NCBI RefSeq assembly: GCF_016711335.1 | Contig: NZ_JADJTF010000001.1 | Coordinates: forward strand, 1,674,001-1,738,000 | From: Thiofilum sp. | GTDB lineage: Bacteria > Pseudomonadota > Gammaproteobacteria > Thiotrichales > Thiotrichaceae | DNA length: 64,000 nt | Direction of reading: 5' to 3' | Shown: piece after piece, positions 42,895 through 51,195 of the stretch | Layout: each line of letters opens with the position of its first letter | Numbering within the stretch: the stretch's first letter is position 1 | The notes under the pieces: generated by a model | The model's input: the letters and a program-made list of their open reading frames with translations, nothing else | Database searches by the model: none | What the model was told of the DNA's origin: nothing | Position numbers and translations under genes: made by a program

Positions 42895-43311
42895 ATGTAT
42901 GGTACATTTTTGAATGCCTATCAAGTAGAGCACAAAGTACAAGCTCAAGAAGATATGACAGGGATTAATCTTAGTGGCAAAGATTTAAGTCATGCCAAAC
43001 TAAGTAAAGCGCGGTTTAATTCTGCTGATCTTAGTAAAGCTAATCTGAGCGGAGCTGATTTAAGCGGGGCCGATCTAGCTGGTGCTAATTTAAACGGTGC
43101 TAACCTGACCGGAGCTAATCTAGTTAATGCTACCCTTACCAGTACTGATTTAAGCAATGCTATTCTGTGTGGAGCCAACCTATCAGAAGCCATTATGTCT
43201 AATGCTAACCTTAGTAATGCCGATTTAACTAATGCTAACTTAAAACATGCTGATATAGAGGGTATCAACCTAGCTGGAACAAAAGGTTATATGGGTACTC
43301 ACGGGATATAG
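42895..43311 (+). CDS. pentapeptide-repeat protein
   Basis: A 138-residue protein made of about 19 pentapeptide repeats of the form A(D/N)LxX from residue about 25 to 128 (e.g. ANLSGADLSGADLAGANLNG), which fold as a right-handed quadrilateral beta-helix. Some members (Qnr, MfpA) mimic DNA and protect gyrase; many have no known role. There is no signal peptide. AGGAGAG lies 5-11 bp before the ATG. It is divergent from cas13b; a link to the CRISPR locus is not supported beyond proximity. Confidence 0.88.
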   Translation: MYGTFLNAYQVEHKVQAQEDMTGINLSGKDLSHAKLSKARFNSADLSKANLSGADLSGADLAGANLNGANLTGANLVNATLTSTDLSNAILCGANLSEAIMSNANLSNADLTNANLKHADIEGINLAGTKGYMGTHGI

Positions 43312-43320
43312 AGCCATAGG

Positions 43321-43349
43321 ATAATGCGCTGAGCAATAAGGCGCATTAT
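43321..43349. terminator. bidirectional hairpin between convergent genes
   Basis: ATAATGCGC at 43321-43329 and GCGCATTAT at 43341-43349 form a perfect 9-bp stem with an 11-nt loop, placed between the stops of the pentapeptide gene and rlmC. There is no long T-run, so efficiency is uncertain. Confidence 0.55.
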
Positions 43350-43354
43350 TGGCG

Positions 43355-44497
43355 TTATTTAGCGCTAAGCCTTAATAAGCACAGTACTTCATAATGGGCA
43401 GTATGGGGAAACATATCAAACAATTGCACCTTTTCAATCGTATACTTATCTAAATATTTTAAATCACTAGCCAGTGTTACCGCATTACAGCTTGAATATA
43501 AAATAGCTTTAGGTGCAAACTCATTAATCGTTTCAGCGAGTATTCGACCAATACCCCGTCTCGGTGGGTTTACAATAATCAAATCAGGTCGATTATTGGG
43601 TCTCAAAGTAAAAGTACTCGAATCTAGAGCTTGGAAGTTAATCTGTTTTAATCCCAATGCTTGCGCGGATTGTTTAGCACACTCAATTGCTTCCGCTTCA
43701 ATTTCAATTCCCGTTAAATGCGTTTCAGGTGTGGCACAGTGCAAACCAAAACCACCCACACCACAAAATAAATCCCAAATATGTTTAGCTTCTAAAATAC
43801 TCGTCCACTCTCTAGCGGTTTGATAAAGCTGAGCAGCAACAAAGGGATTAGTTTGAAAAAAGCTTTTAGGGCGAATCTTTAAGGGAACATGATTAAAATG
43901 CTCCTCGATTACTTTAGCTTCAGTTAAAAATATTTCCTGCTCACCCTCTAATACTGCCATGTGAATTGGTTGAATATTGGCGGAGACCACTTTAATAGCG
44001 GGAAACTCCGTGAGTAAATAGGCTAAATTTGCCTGAATACGCGCTAGGGCATTTTCACTTCTGAGCACAAAACGTAATAAAAATTCGCCAGTCGCTTGGC
44101 TTTGAGTAAGCAAAATATATTTTAATTCGCCTTTTTGCTTATCAATACGATAGGGGGGAATGCCCGCTTTTTGAATCCAGCGCTCTAGATAATTTAATAC
44201 CTGCTGCATAGTGTCAGAATAAAGCGGGCAATCGACTAGGCTAATATTTTCACCTTGCGGACTAATAATGCCTAATAATGGTTGGTGTGCTGCACCGAGT
44301 GCTACCATTTTGGCTTTATTGCGAAAGGCGCTAATAGGGCTGGTTGTGACTGGCTCGTAAGCTTTAACATGATAAGGAGCGAGTATTTGCTCTAAATGCT
44401 GTTGTTTTTGTTGAATTTGTTGCTCATAGGGTATATCGAGCCAACGGCAAGAGTGGCAGCGTTGGGCGCTAAAGTGAGGGCAGTGGAGAGCAGTCAT
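43355..44497 (-). CDS. rlmC: 23S rRNA m5U747 methyltransferase RlmC
   Basis: A 380-residue TrmA-family RNA methyltransferase (E. coli RlmC is about 375). N-terminal cysteines (CPHFSAQRCHSCRW) form the Fe-S site with the later DCPLY cysteine. FRNKAKMVALG, the SAM-binding LFCGVGGFGLHCA and the catalytic cysteine in LYSSCNAVTLASDL follow. The short N-terminus without a TRAM domain favours RlmC over RlmD. It adds the 5-methyl group to U747 of 23S rRNA. It is divergent from hisC. Confidence 0.9.
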   Translation of the reverse strand: MTALHCPHFSAQRCHSCRWLDIPYEQQIQQKQQHLEQILAPYHVKAYEPVTTSPISAFRNKAKMVALGAAHQPLLGIISPQGENISLVDCPLYSDTMQQVLNYLERWIQKAGIPPYRIDKQKGELKYILLTQSQATGEFLLRFVLRSENALARIQANLAYLLTEFPAIKVVSANIQPIHMAVLEGEQEIFLTEAKVIEEHFNHVPLKIRPKSFFQTNPFVAAQLYQTAREWTSILEAKHIWDLFCGVGGFGLHCATPETHLTGIEIEAEAIECAKQSAQALGLKQINFQALDSSTFTLRPNNRPDLIIVNPPRRGIGRILAETINEFAPKAILYSSCNAVTLASDLKYLDKYTIEKVQLFDMFPHTAHYEVLCLLRLSAK

Positions 44498-44576
44498 ACA
44501 TCGTACTAAGTAGAGGTCGTCAAGTTTAGGCTCTCGATGGTATACTTAAGGTTTGTTTTTCACAAAGACTTCTGTC

Positions 44577-45644
44577 ATGAGCCAATTTTGGAGCGCCCAC
44601 GTTCACGACCTCGATCCCTATGTTCCCGGTGAGCAACCCAAGGATCAGCGTTATATTAAGCTCAATACCAATGAATGCCCTTATCCACCTTCGCCTAAAG
44701 CGATTCAAGCGATTCAAAGCGCTAATCTAGAGCATCTGCGTCTATATCCAGATCCTAATGGCGATATAGTGAAAGAGGCAGTGATTGAGTACTTTAAGGA
44801 ATATAACTTAGAGCGCAACGAAGTATTTGTGGGCAATGGCTCTGATGAAGTGTTAGCACATGTGTTTTGCGGACTCTTAAAGCACGATTTGCCGCTGCTT
44901 TATCCCGATATTAGCTATAGCTTTTATCCGGTTTATGCCAATTTGTATCAGATTGAGACCGATGTAATTCCACTGCGTGATGATTTCACCATCAACATTG
45001 ATGATTATCAGCGCCCGAATGGAGGCATTATTTTTCCTAATCCTAATGCACCGACTGGAATCGCTTTACCTTTAGCCGCTATTGAAACCTTATTACAGCG
45101 TAATCCTCATTCGGTAGTAGTGGTGGATGAGGCATATGTTGATTTTGGGGCTGAGAGTGCCGTTAGTTTAGTAAAACAGTATGCTAATTTATTGATAGTA
45201 CAAACTCTGTCAAAATCACGGGCTTTAGCGGGTTTGCGTTTGGGATTTGCCATAGGGCAGGCTGATTTAATTGAGGCATTGGAGCGCGTTAAAAACTCAT
45301 TTAATTCTTATCCCTTGGATCGTTTAGCTCTGATTGCAGGAGCGGCGGCTATTTTAGATCGGGATTATCTTCATTATGTAAGCCGTGCCATTGAGCAGAC
45401 TCGTTCTACTACGGTGCAAGGTTTAGAACGTTTAGGTTTTAAAGTATTACCCTCGCGGGCTAATTTTATTTTTGCGCGTCCCCCACAGGGTCAAGCTCAA
45501 AGCTTATATAGCCAATTAAAAGAGCGGGGTATTTTGGTGCGGTATTTTAATAAGCCGCGTTTAAATGAGTATCTGCGTATTACGATTGGCACGGATGAGG
45601 AAATGACTGAGTTGTTGACCCAACTGAGACGCTTAGTAGGGTAA
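44577..45644 (+). CDS. hisC: histidinol-phosphate aminotransferase HisC
   Basis: A 355-residue fold-type I PLP aminotransferase: IKLNTNECPYPPSP at the N-terminus, NGSDEVLA, FPNPNAPTG, VVDEAYVDF and the PLP lysine in TLSKSRALAGLRLGF. It converts histidinol phosphate and 2-oxoglutarate to imidazole-acetol phosphate and glutamate in histidine synthesis (reversible). I chose the ATG at 44577; a TTG eight codons earlier is less likely. No other his gene is adjacent. The Nif3-like gene follows after 4 bp. Confidence 0.92.
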   Translation: MSQFWSAHVHDLDPYVPGEQPKDQRYIKLNTNECPYPPSPKAIQAIQSANLEHLRLYPDPNGDIVKEAVIEYFKEYNLERNEVFVGNGSDEVLAHVFCGLLKHDLPLLYPDISYSFYPVYANLYQIETDVIPLRDDFTINIDDYQRPNGGIIFPNPNAPTGIALPLAAIETLLQRNPHSVVVVDEAYVDFGAESAVSLVKQYANLLIVQTLSKSRALAGLRLGFAIGQADLIEALERVKNSFNSYPLDRLALIAGAAAILDRDYLHYVSRAIEQTRSTTVQGLERLGFKVLPSRANFIFARPPQGQAQSLYSQLKERGILVRYFNKPRLNEYLRITIGTDEEMTELLTQLRRLVG

Positions 45645-45648
45645 GGCG

Positions 45649-46404
45649 ATGGATTTATATGAGTTAGATCGCTATTTAGAACACTTACTAAGTGTTAGTA
45701 AGTTTAAAGATTATTGTCCTAATGGCATTCAAGTTGAAGGTAAGTCTGAGATTACCACGATTGTATCGGGTGTGACGGCGAGCCAAGCTTTATTAGACCG
45801 AGCAGTGAGTTTAAAAGCGGATGCGGTTTTAGTGCATCATGGTTATTTTTGGCGTGGCGAGCCTTATGTGGTGCGGGGTATGAAGAAAAAGCGTTTGGCT
45901 ACCCTACTTAAGCATGATATGAGTTTGCTAGCCTATCATTTACCCTTAGACGCGCATCCTACGCTGGGTAATAATGCGCAATTAGCCCAGCGCTTAGGGT
46001 TTCAAGTTGAGGGCGTCATGGATGAGCGCGAGTTACAAGGTGTGGGTAATATTGGGGTATTAGCCCAGCCAATGACCTTAACCGAGTTTGCTTTAAGAGT
46101 AGCCTCAGCATTACAGCGTGAGCCTACTTTAGTGAGTGGTGGCTCACACTTGATTAAGCGCATTGCGTGGTGCACCGGAGGAGCGCAGAGTTATATTGAT
46201 CGTGCCGCCGAGTTAGGGGTTGATGCTTATTTAAGCGGTGAAATTTCTGAGCAAACGACTCATAGCGCCCGTGAATTAGGGATTCACTATATTGGCGCGG
46301 GTCATCATGCGACGGAGTGTTATGGGATACAGGCGCTTGGGGAACATTTAGCCGAGCAGTTTGGCTTAAAACATCTCTTTGTGGATTTGGATAACCCTGC
46401 ATAA
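45649..46404 (+). CDS. Nif3/YbgI-like dinuclear metal-centre protein
   Basis: A 251-residue protein of the NIF3 family (E. coli YbgI is 247). Metal-binding histidines and acids are in VLVHHGYFWRGE, LPLDAHPTLGNN and IGAGHHATECYG. It has been variously described as a GTP cyclohydrolase I type 2-like protein; the cellular role is not settled. It follows hisC with 4 bp between, so they are cotranscribed. The 268 bp after it lead to petA and should contain the pet promoter; I assign none. Confidence 0.9.
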   Translation: MDLYELDRYLEHLLSVSKFKDYCPNGIQVEGKSEITTIVSGVTASQALLDRAVSLKADAVLVHHGYFWRGEPYVVRGMKKKRLATLLKHDMSLLAYHLPLDAHPTLGNNAQLAQRLGFQVEGVMDERELQGVGNIGVLAQPMTLTEFALRVASALQREPTLVSGGSHLIKRIAWCTGGAQSYIDRAAELGVDAYLSGEISEQTTHSARELGIHYIGAGHHATECYGIQALGEHLAEQFGLKHLFVDLDNPA

Positions 46405-46672
46405 AACACATTATTACCGTATTTTTTTGTGGTATTATGCGGCTCCAGTTATCTGTGGTTAAGGATGAAGAGCTGCGTAAGGAGTGGTAGGCGATGTGAG
46501 GCAATGTTTCTGACATTCAAAGAGTTGCGTTTAAGCCTAGCACCTTATTTAGTATATGCTAATATAAGCAAGCACCAGAGCCACCACATTATACAGATTT
46601 AGCTACTTGTTTAACTTAAATACGCGTTATACAGGGGCTTTTAGTTTTGATTATTTTTGGAGTGAGCTAACG

Positions 46673-47275
46673 ATGGCAAATTCAGGAGTAGATAAAAGCC
46701 GCCGCCGCTTCCTTATCGCTGCCACTGGGGTAGTGGGAGGAGCTGGAACGGTTGCGCTTGCAGCTCCATTTCTTACGTCGATGTCTCCTAGTGCGCGTGC
46801 GCTTGCAGCCGGTGCACCTGTGGAGTTCAATCTAAGTAAGGTGGAGCCGGGTCAGCAGGTACGTGTGAAATGGCGTGGTAAACCTGTTTGGGTAGTAAAC
46901 CGTACACCTGAAATGGTGCAAGGTTTAGCCTCTTTAAATGATAAGCTGAAAGATCCAGAGTCGATTATTCCTTCTCAGCAACCCGAATACGCAAAAAATC
47001 TCTATCGTTCACGTAAAGAGCAGTATTTGGTATTAGTAGGGATCTGTACGCATTTAGGATGTTCTCCTACTTATCGTCCAGAAGTTGCACCTGCTGATTT
47101 AGGGGCTGATTGGATTGGTGGTTGGTATTGCCCTTGCCACGGTTCACGCTTTGATTTAGCGGGTCGCGTGTATAAAAACGTTCCTGCTGGCAGCAATTTA
47201 GAAGTGCCCCCTTATTATTTCAAAGACGATAGTACTATTTTAATCGGCTTAAATGATGCTAAGGAGGCGGCATAA
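46673..47275 (+). CDS. petA: Rieske iron-sulfur protein of cytochrome bc1
   Basis: A 200-residue protein with a Tat-type N-terminus (SRRRFLIAATGVVGGAG) that also serves as the membrane anchor. The 2Fe-2S motifs are CTHLGC (C125, H127, C130) and CPCHGS (C153, H156). It transfers electrons from ubiquinol to cytochrome c1 in complex III. I start at the ATG at 46673, which places the twin arginines near residue 10; a longer frame from 46607 is not needed. The stop overlaps the petB start. Confidence 0.94.
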   Translation: MANSGVDKSRRRFLIAATGVVGGAGTVALAAPFLTSMSPSARALAAGAPVEFNLSKVEPGQQVRVKWRGKPVWVVNRTPEMVQGLASLNDKLKDPESIIPSQQPEYAKNLYRSRKEQYLVLVGICTHLGCSPTYRPEVAPADLGADWIGGWYCPCHGSRFDLAGRVYKNVPAGSNLEVPPYYFKDDSTILIGLNDAKEAA

Positions 47276-48699
47276 TGGCAGATCGTCCCGCTCATAATTA
47301 CAAAGGTTTTTTAGGTTGGGTAGAAGACCGCTTCCCTTTAATGGAAACGTGGAACTATCACTTAGCACAATACTATGCACCTAAAAACTTTAACTTTTGG
47401 TATTTCTTTGGCTCACTGGCTATTTTAGTGTTAGTGATTCAGATCGTTTCAGGTTTGTTCTTAGCTTTTAACTATAAGCCTGATGCTGCCTACGCCTTCG
47501 CTTCTGTTGAATACATTATGCGTGACGTGCCCGGTGGTTGGTTTATTCGTTATATGCACTCTACTGGTGCTTCCGCCTTTTTCGTCGTAGTTTACCTACA
47601 TATGTTCCGTGCCTTAATTTACGGCTCCTATAAAGGTAAACGTGAGCTGATTTGGTTAATCGGTATGGCGATTTATGTGGTGCTGATGGCGACTGCATTC
47701 ATGGGTTACTTATTACCTTGGGGACAAATGTCTTATTGGGGTGCACAAGTTATTATTAACTTATTCAACACCGTGCCCTATATCGGTAATGAATTATCGA
47801 CTTGGATTCGCGGTGACTTCGTATTAGGTGATGCGACTCTAAACCGTTTCTTTGCTCTGCACTTCTTCTTACCCGCATTAATTTTACCTGCGCTAGTATT
47901 TGTGCACATTGTGGCTCTCCATGCGGTAGGTTCTAATAATCCTGACGGTGTTGAAGTCAAGCAAGGTCCTAAAGGTAATCTATGGAGTCCTAATGCACCG
48001 ACTGATGGTATTCCTTTCCATCCTTATTACACCGTAAAAGATATTGTGGGTGTGGCGGTCTTCTTATTCTTCTTCTTTGCCATTGTGTTCTTTGCTCCAG
48101 AAATGGGGGGCTATTTCTTAGAAAAGCCTAACTTTGAACCAGCTAATGCGCTAAAAACACCTTTACATATTGCTCCGGTATGGTATTTCACACCGTTTTA
48201 TACCGTATTACGTGCAGTGCCTGATCCTTGGTACGGTACTCTAGCGATGTTCTCGGCGATTATTGTATTGTTCCTATTACCTTGGTTAGATCAAAATCCA
48301 ATTAAATCATGGCGCTATCGTAATCTGGCTCATAAAGCTAATTTACTGATTTTTGCTCTAGTATTCATCGTATTAGGTTGGATGGGTGTGGAAGCGGTGA
48401 CCCCTGCTTTTAAAGAGCTAGGTACACGTATGACTGAGATTTACTTCTTATTCTTCGTGGTGATTTGGGTACATAGTCGTCCAGCGACCGTTAATTACTT
48501 AATGTGGTTTGGGATTTTATTAGGTTTGGTCGTGTTAATTGATTTATTGCGTTATAACGGCGATGTGCAAGAAGAGGCTCATCAAATTTTAGTTCAGTTT
48601 ATTTGGCCTTTGGCTTATCTGACTATTACCTTGTTGTTGCCTGCCTTTATATCGAAGTGGAATCAGGAAAAGCCTGTTCCAGACCGTGTTACAGGTTAA
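47275..48699 (+). CDS. petB: cytochrome b of the bc1 complex
   Basis: A 474-residue cytochrome b with about nine or ten membrane helices, longer than the classical eight-helix form. Haem-ligating histidines are in RYMHSTGASAFFVVVYLHMFR and LHFFLPALILPALVFVHIVALH. The Qo-site PEWY equivalent reads PVWYFTPFY: Val replaces Glu. It oxidises ubiquinol and pumps protons. The V in place of E in PEWY occurs in some bacterial bc1 enzymes but deserves note. It lies between petA (1-bp overlap) and petC (12-bp gap). Confidence 0.94.
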   Translation: MADRPAHNYKGFLGWVEDRFPLMETWNYHLAQYYAPKNFNFWYFFGSLAILVLVIQIVSGLFLAFNYKPDAAYAFASVEYIMRDVPGGWFIRYMHSTGASAFFVVVYLHMFRALIYGSYKGKRELIWLIGMAIYVVLMATAFMGYLLPWGQMSYWGAQVIINLFNTVPYIGNELSTWIRGDFVLGDATLNRFFALHFFLPALILPALVFVHIVALHAVGSNNPDGVEVKQGPKGNLWSPNAPTDGIPFHPYYTVKDIVGVAVFLFFFFAIVFFAPEMGGYFLEKPNFEPANALKTPLHIAPVWYFTPFYTVLRAVPDPWYGTLAMFSAIIVLFLLPWLDQNPIKSWRYRNLAHKANLLIFALVFIVLGWMGVEAVTPAFKELGTRMTEIYFLFFVVIWVHSRPATVNYLMWFGILLGLVVLIDLLRYNGDVQEEAHQILVQFIWPLAYLTITLLLPAFISKWNQEKPVPDRVTG

Positions 48700-48711
48700 G
48701 GAGTAGCCGTT

Positions 48712-49491
48712 ATGAAAAAGCTTCTAGCAGGTCTTGTTTTATCAACTGCTGCTCTATTTAGCCAAGGGGTAATGGCCTCTGGTGATGTAGTTCCGTTAGA
48801 AAAAGCAGATATTGATGTCCATAATCAAGCCAGTTTGGCGCGGGGTGCTAAGTACTTCGTGAACTACTGTATGGGATGTCACTCATTAGCCTTCAGTCGT
48901 TATAACCGCCTTGCTCTGGATGCAGGTCTAACCGATCAGCAAGTCCAAGAAAACCTTATCTTTACCAGTGGTAAAGACGGTGAGATGAGTAAGATCGGTG
49001 ACAATATGGTGAATGCCATGAGACCCGCCGATGTGGAAGAGGGTTTTGGTGCGGCTCCACCTGATTTGTCTTTGACCGGTCGGTTACGCGGTGGTGACTG
49101 GATTTATAGTTACTTAAAAGCGTTTTATGTTGATCCTACTCGTCCTATGGGGGTCAATAATACCGTTTTCCCTAATGTGGGTATGCCCCATGTGTTATGG
49201 GAATTACAAGGCTGGCAAAAGCTGGAAAAAAATTGTACCCCAGCCGCTGAAGGTCACGGTGAACACGGAGCGCAACATTGCACTGAGCATTTAGTTAGTC
49301 TAAATCCGGGTAAAATATCAGGTCCTGAATATAATCAGGTCGTGCGTGATATTACTAACTTCTTAGTGTACGTGGGTGAGCCTGCACAATTACACCGTAA
49401 AACCATTGGCGTCTTTGTCCTGTTGTTTATGGTGCTCTTTGGTATAGTGGCGTACTTCTTGAAGAAAGAATATTGGAAGGATGTTCATTAA
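48712..49491 (+). CDS. petC: cytochrome c1
   Basis: A 259-residue protein: a signal peptide (about 1-22), haem c site CMGCH at residues 53-57, the distal Met region near MPHVLWELQGWQ, and a C-terminal membrane anchor (about 233-252, TIGVFVLLFMVLFGIVAYFL). It passes electrons from the Rieske protein to soluble cytochrome c. A HGEHGAQHCTEH insertion near residue 181 is histidine-rich. It ends the petABC operon, followed by a strong terminator. Confidence 0.94.
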   Translation: MKKLLAGLVLSTAALFSQGVMASGDVVPLEKADIDVHNQASLARGAKYFVNYCMGCHSLAFSRYNRLALDAGLTDQQVQENLIFTSGKDGEMSKIGDNMVNAMRPADVEEGFGAAPPDLSLTGRLRGGDWIYSYLKAFYVDPTRPMGVNNTVFPNVGMPHVLWELQGWQKLEKNCTPAAEGHGEHGAQHCTEHLVSLNPGKISGPEYNQVVRDITNFLVYVGEPAQLHRKTIGVFVLLFMVLFGIVAYFLKKEYWKDVH

Positions 49492-49512
49492 GAGCAGTCT
49501 GGTATAACATAG

Positions 49513-49547
49513 TAGGCTACTTTGGTTAAATCCAAAGTAGCCTTTTT
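49513..49547 (+). terminator. terminator after petC
   Basis: AGGCTACTTTGG (49514-49525), loop TTAAAT, CCAAAGTAGCCT (49532-49543) then TTTT: a 12-bp perfect stem with a T-run, 20 bp after the petC stop. Confidence 0.93.
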
Positions 49548-49572
49548 ACTTTAGGTTGTAGGGAGTTTGTGA

Positions 49573-50202
49573 ATGGCGTCGTTATCCAGTCGTCGGTCAG
49601 TTATGACATTATTTTCGTCACCTGACTCAGCGGATAGTCATCGTGTGCGTATTGTATTGGCTGAAAAAGATATAACTTATGATACTTTAAATTTAGGCCC
49701 TAACGATAAATCGGAAGACTTAGCCGAACTCAATCCTTATAACACTACTCCTACCTTGATTGATCGTGATCTAGTACTTTATGACGCCCGTATCATTATG
49801 GAGTACTTGGATGAGCGCTTTCCGCATCCACCGCTAATGCCTGTCGATCCTGTAACCCGTGCTCATTCCCGCCTAGCCTTATATCGGATTGAGCGTGATT
49901 GGTTTTCATTAGTGCAGGATATTGAACATGGTGATCAACAAGAAGCGGCTCAAGCACGTAAAATTTTACGTGAGAGTGTGCTGTCTGCGGTCGAAGTGTT
50001 TGCTATTAAACCTTATTTCTTAAGTGATGAATTTTCATTAGTGGATTGCACCATTGCCCCGATTTTATGGCGTTTGCCTAAATACGGCATTGATGTACCT
50101 GAAAAACAAGCTAAGCCAATTTTACGGTATATGGATCGAGTTTTTTCACGCGATGCGTTCCAACAATCGCTTAGCAAAATTGAAAAGTCGATACGCCCAT
50201 GA
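49573..50202 (+). CDS. sspA: stringent starvation protein A
   Basis: A 209-residue glutathione-S-transferase fold protein. It opens with SSRRSVMTLFSSPDSADSHR, as SspA does (RSVMTLFSGPTD...SHQVRIVLAEK). SspA binds RNA polymerase and helps stationary-phase and acid-stress transcription; it lacks GST activity. It overlaps sspB by 4 bp, the standard gammaproteobacterial pair, and lies after the pet operon as in many relatives. Confidence 0.93.
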   Translation: MASLSSRRSVMTLFSSPDSADSHRVRIVLAEKDITYDTLNLGPNDKSEDLAELNPYNTTPTLIDRDLVLYDARIIMEYLDERFPHPPLMPVDPVTRAHSRLALYRIERDWFSLVQDIEHGDQQEAAQARKILRESVLSAVEVFAIKPYFLSDEFSLVDCTIAPILWRLPKYGIDVPEKQAKPILRYMDRVFSRDAFQQSLSKIEKSIRP

Positions 50203-50675
50203 GTACGCATAATTCTCCCACTGAACCGGCTATGAGTCCTAAACGTCCTTATTTATTGCGGGCGTTCTACGAGTGGATTGTTGATAATGGGTTAACGCCC
50301 CATGTTTTAGTCGATGCGACTTATGAAAATGTAGTCGTTCCCCGTCAATATGTAAAAAACGGTAGCATTGTACTTAATATTAGTCCGGGGGCTGTACATG
50401 CGCTGCATATGGATAATGATGCAGTGACCTTTAGTGCACGTTTCAATGGGGCTTCGTTTTCTGTTTATTTACCCATGCCAGCCTTAAAAGCGATTTATGC
50501 TCGTGAAAACCAACAGGGTGCAAGCTTTTACGACTCCGAATACGGTATGGAAGAGCCTGCTAAAGCTAAAGAAAGTGCTACTGAGCGCCTAGAAGTGGTA
50601 GAGGGGCATAAAACTGAGGATAGTAATGATCCTACACCACCTCGTACTCGCCCTAATTTACGGGTAGTGAAGTAA
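50199..50675 (+). CDS. sspB: ClpXP adaptor SspB
   Basis: A 158-residue protein. The SspB core includes RPYLLRAFYEWIVDNGLTPH and LNISPGAVHALHMDNDAVTF. The acidic linker is followed by a C-terminal ClpX-binding tail (PPRTRPNLRVVK, residues 147-158), which matches the family's LRVVK ending. It delivers ssrA-tagged proteins to ClpXP. The start overlaps the sspA stop. Confidence 0.95.
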   Translation: MSTHNSPTEPAMSPKRPYLLRAFYEWIVDNGLTPHVLVDATYENVVVPRQYVKNGSIVLNISPGAVHALHMDNDAVTFSARFNGASFSVYLPMPALKAIYARENQQGASFYDSEYGMEEPAKAKESATERLEVVEGHKTEDSNDPTPPRTRPNLRVVK

Positions 50676-50678
50676 CGT

Positions 50679-51167
50679 ATGCTGCTTTCGCTCATTGTCG
50701 CGATGACCCCTGAGCGCGTAATAGGTCTACAAGGCAAAATGCCTTGGCACGTATCCGCCGATTTACGATGGTTTAAGGAAAATACCCTCCACAAACCGGT
50801 TATTATGGGTAGAACTACGTGGGATGCGATTGGTCGCCCTTTACCTCAACGGCATAATATCGTGATCACTCGTCAAGCCAAGCTAGAGTTAGCAGGCGCT
50901 ACAGTCGTTCATTCATTAGAGCAGGCTTTAGCACAGGTGGTAGATGAGCCGGAGGTGATGATTATTGGTGGAGGGCAGCTCTATAGCCAAGCATTGCCGT
51001 TAGCTCAGCGTTTATATCTTACTACCATTCATACCCACACTCAGGGTGATACCTATTTTCCAGTAATTAATCCTCAAGAATGGGTTTCCCAATTCAGTCT
51101 TTATTGTCCAGCCCTAAATGAGCAATCATTAGCATGCTCATTCGCTATTTTAGAGCGTCTACCCTAA
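50679..51167 (+). CDS. folA: dihydrofolate reductase
   Basis: A 162-residue enzyme with the DHFR pattern: LIVAMTPERVIGLQGKMPWH (substrate-site W and the Met20-type loop), PVIMGRTTWDAIGRPLP, and VMIIGGGQLYSQALP for NADPH binding. The active-site acid is D27-type in HVSADLRWFKENT. It reduces dihydrofolate to tetrahydrofolate. It starts 3 bp after the sspB stop. Confidence 0.95.
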   Translation: MLLSLIVAMTPERVIGLQGKMPWHVSADLRWFKENTLHKPVIMGRTTWDAIGRPLPQRHNIVITRQAKLELAGATVVHSLEQALAQVVDEPEVMIIGGGQLYSQALPLAQRLYLTTIHTHTQGDTYFPVINPQEWVSQFSLYCPALNEQSLACSFAILERLP

Positions 51168-51195
51168 TCCTACCCCAACGCATAGAGTGCATGAT

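Noticed and set aside
42895..43311. Pentapeptide-repeat protein as part of the CRISPR system
   Set aside because: It is divergent with a 552-bp gap, and no such accessory is known for type VI; proximity alone is not enough.
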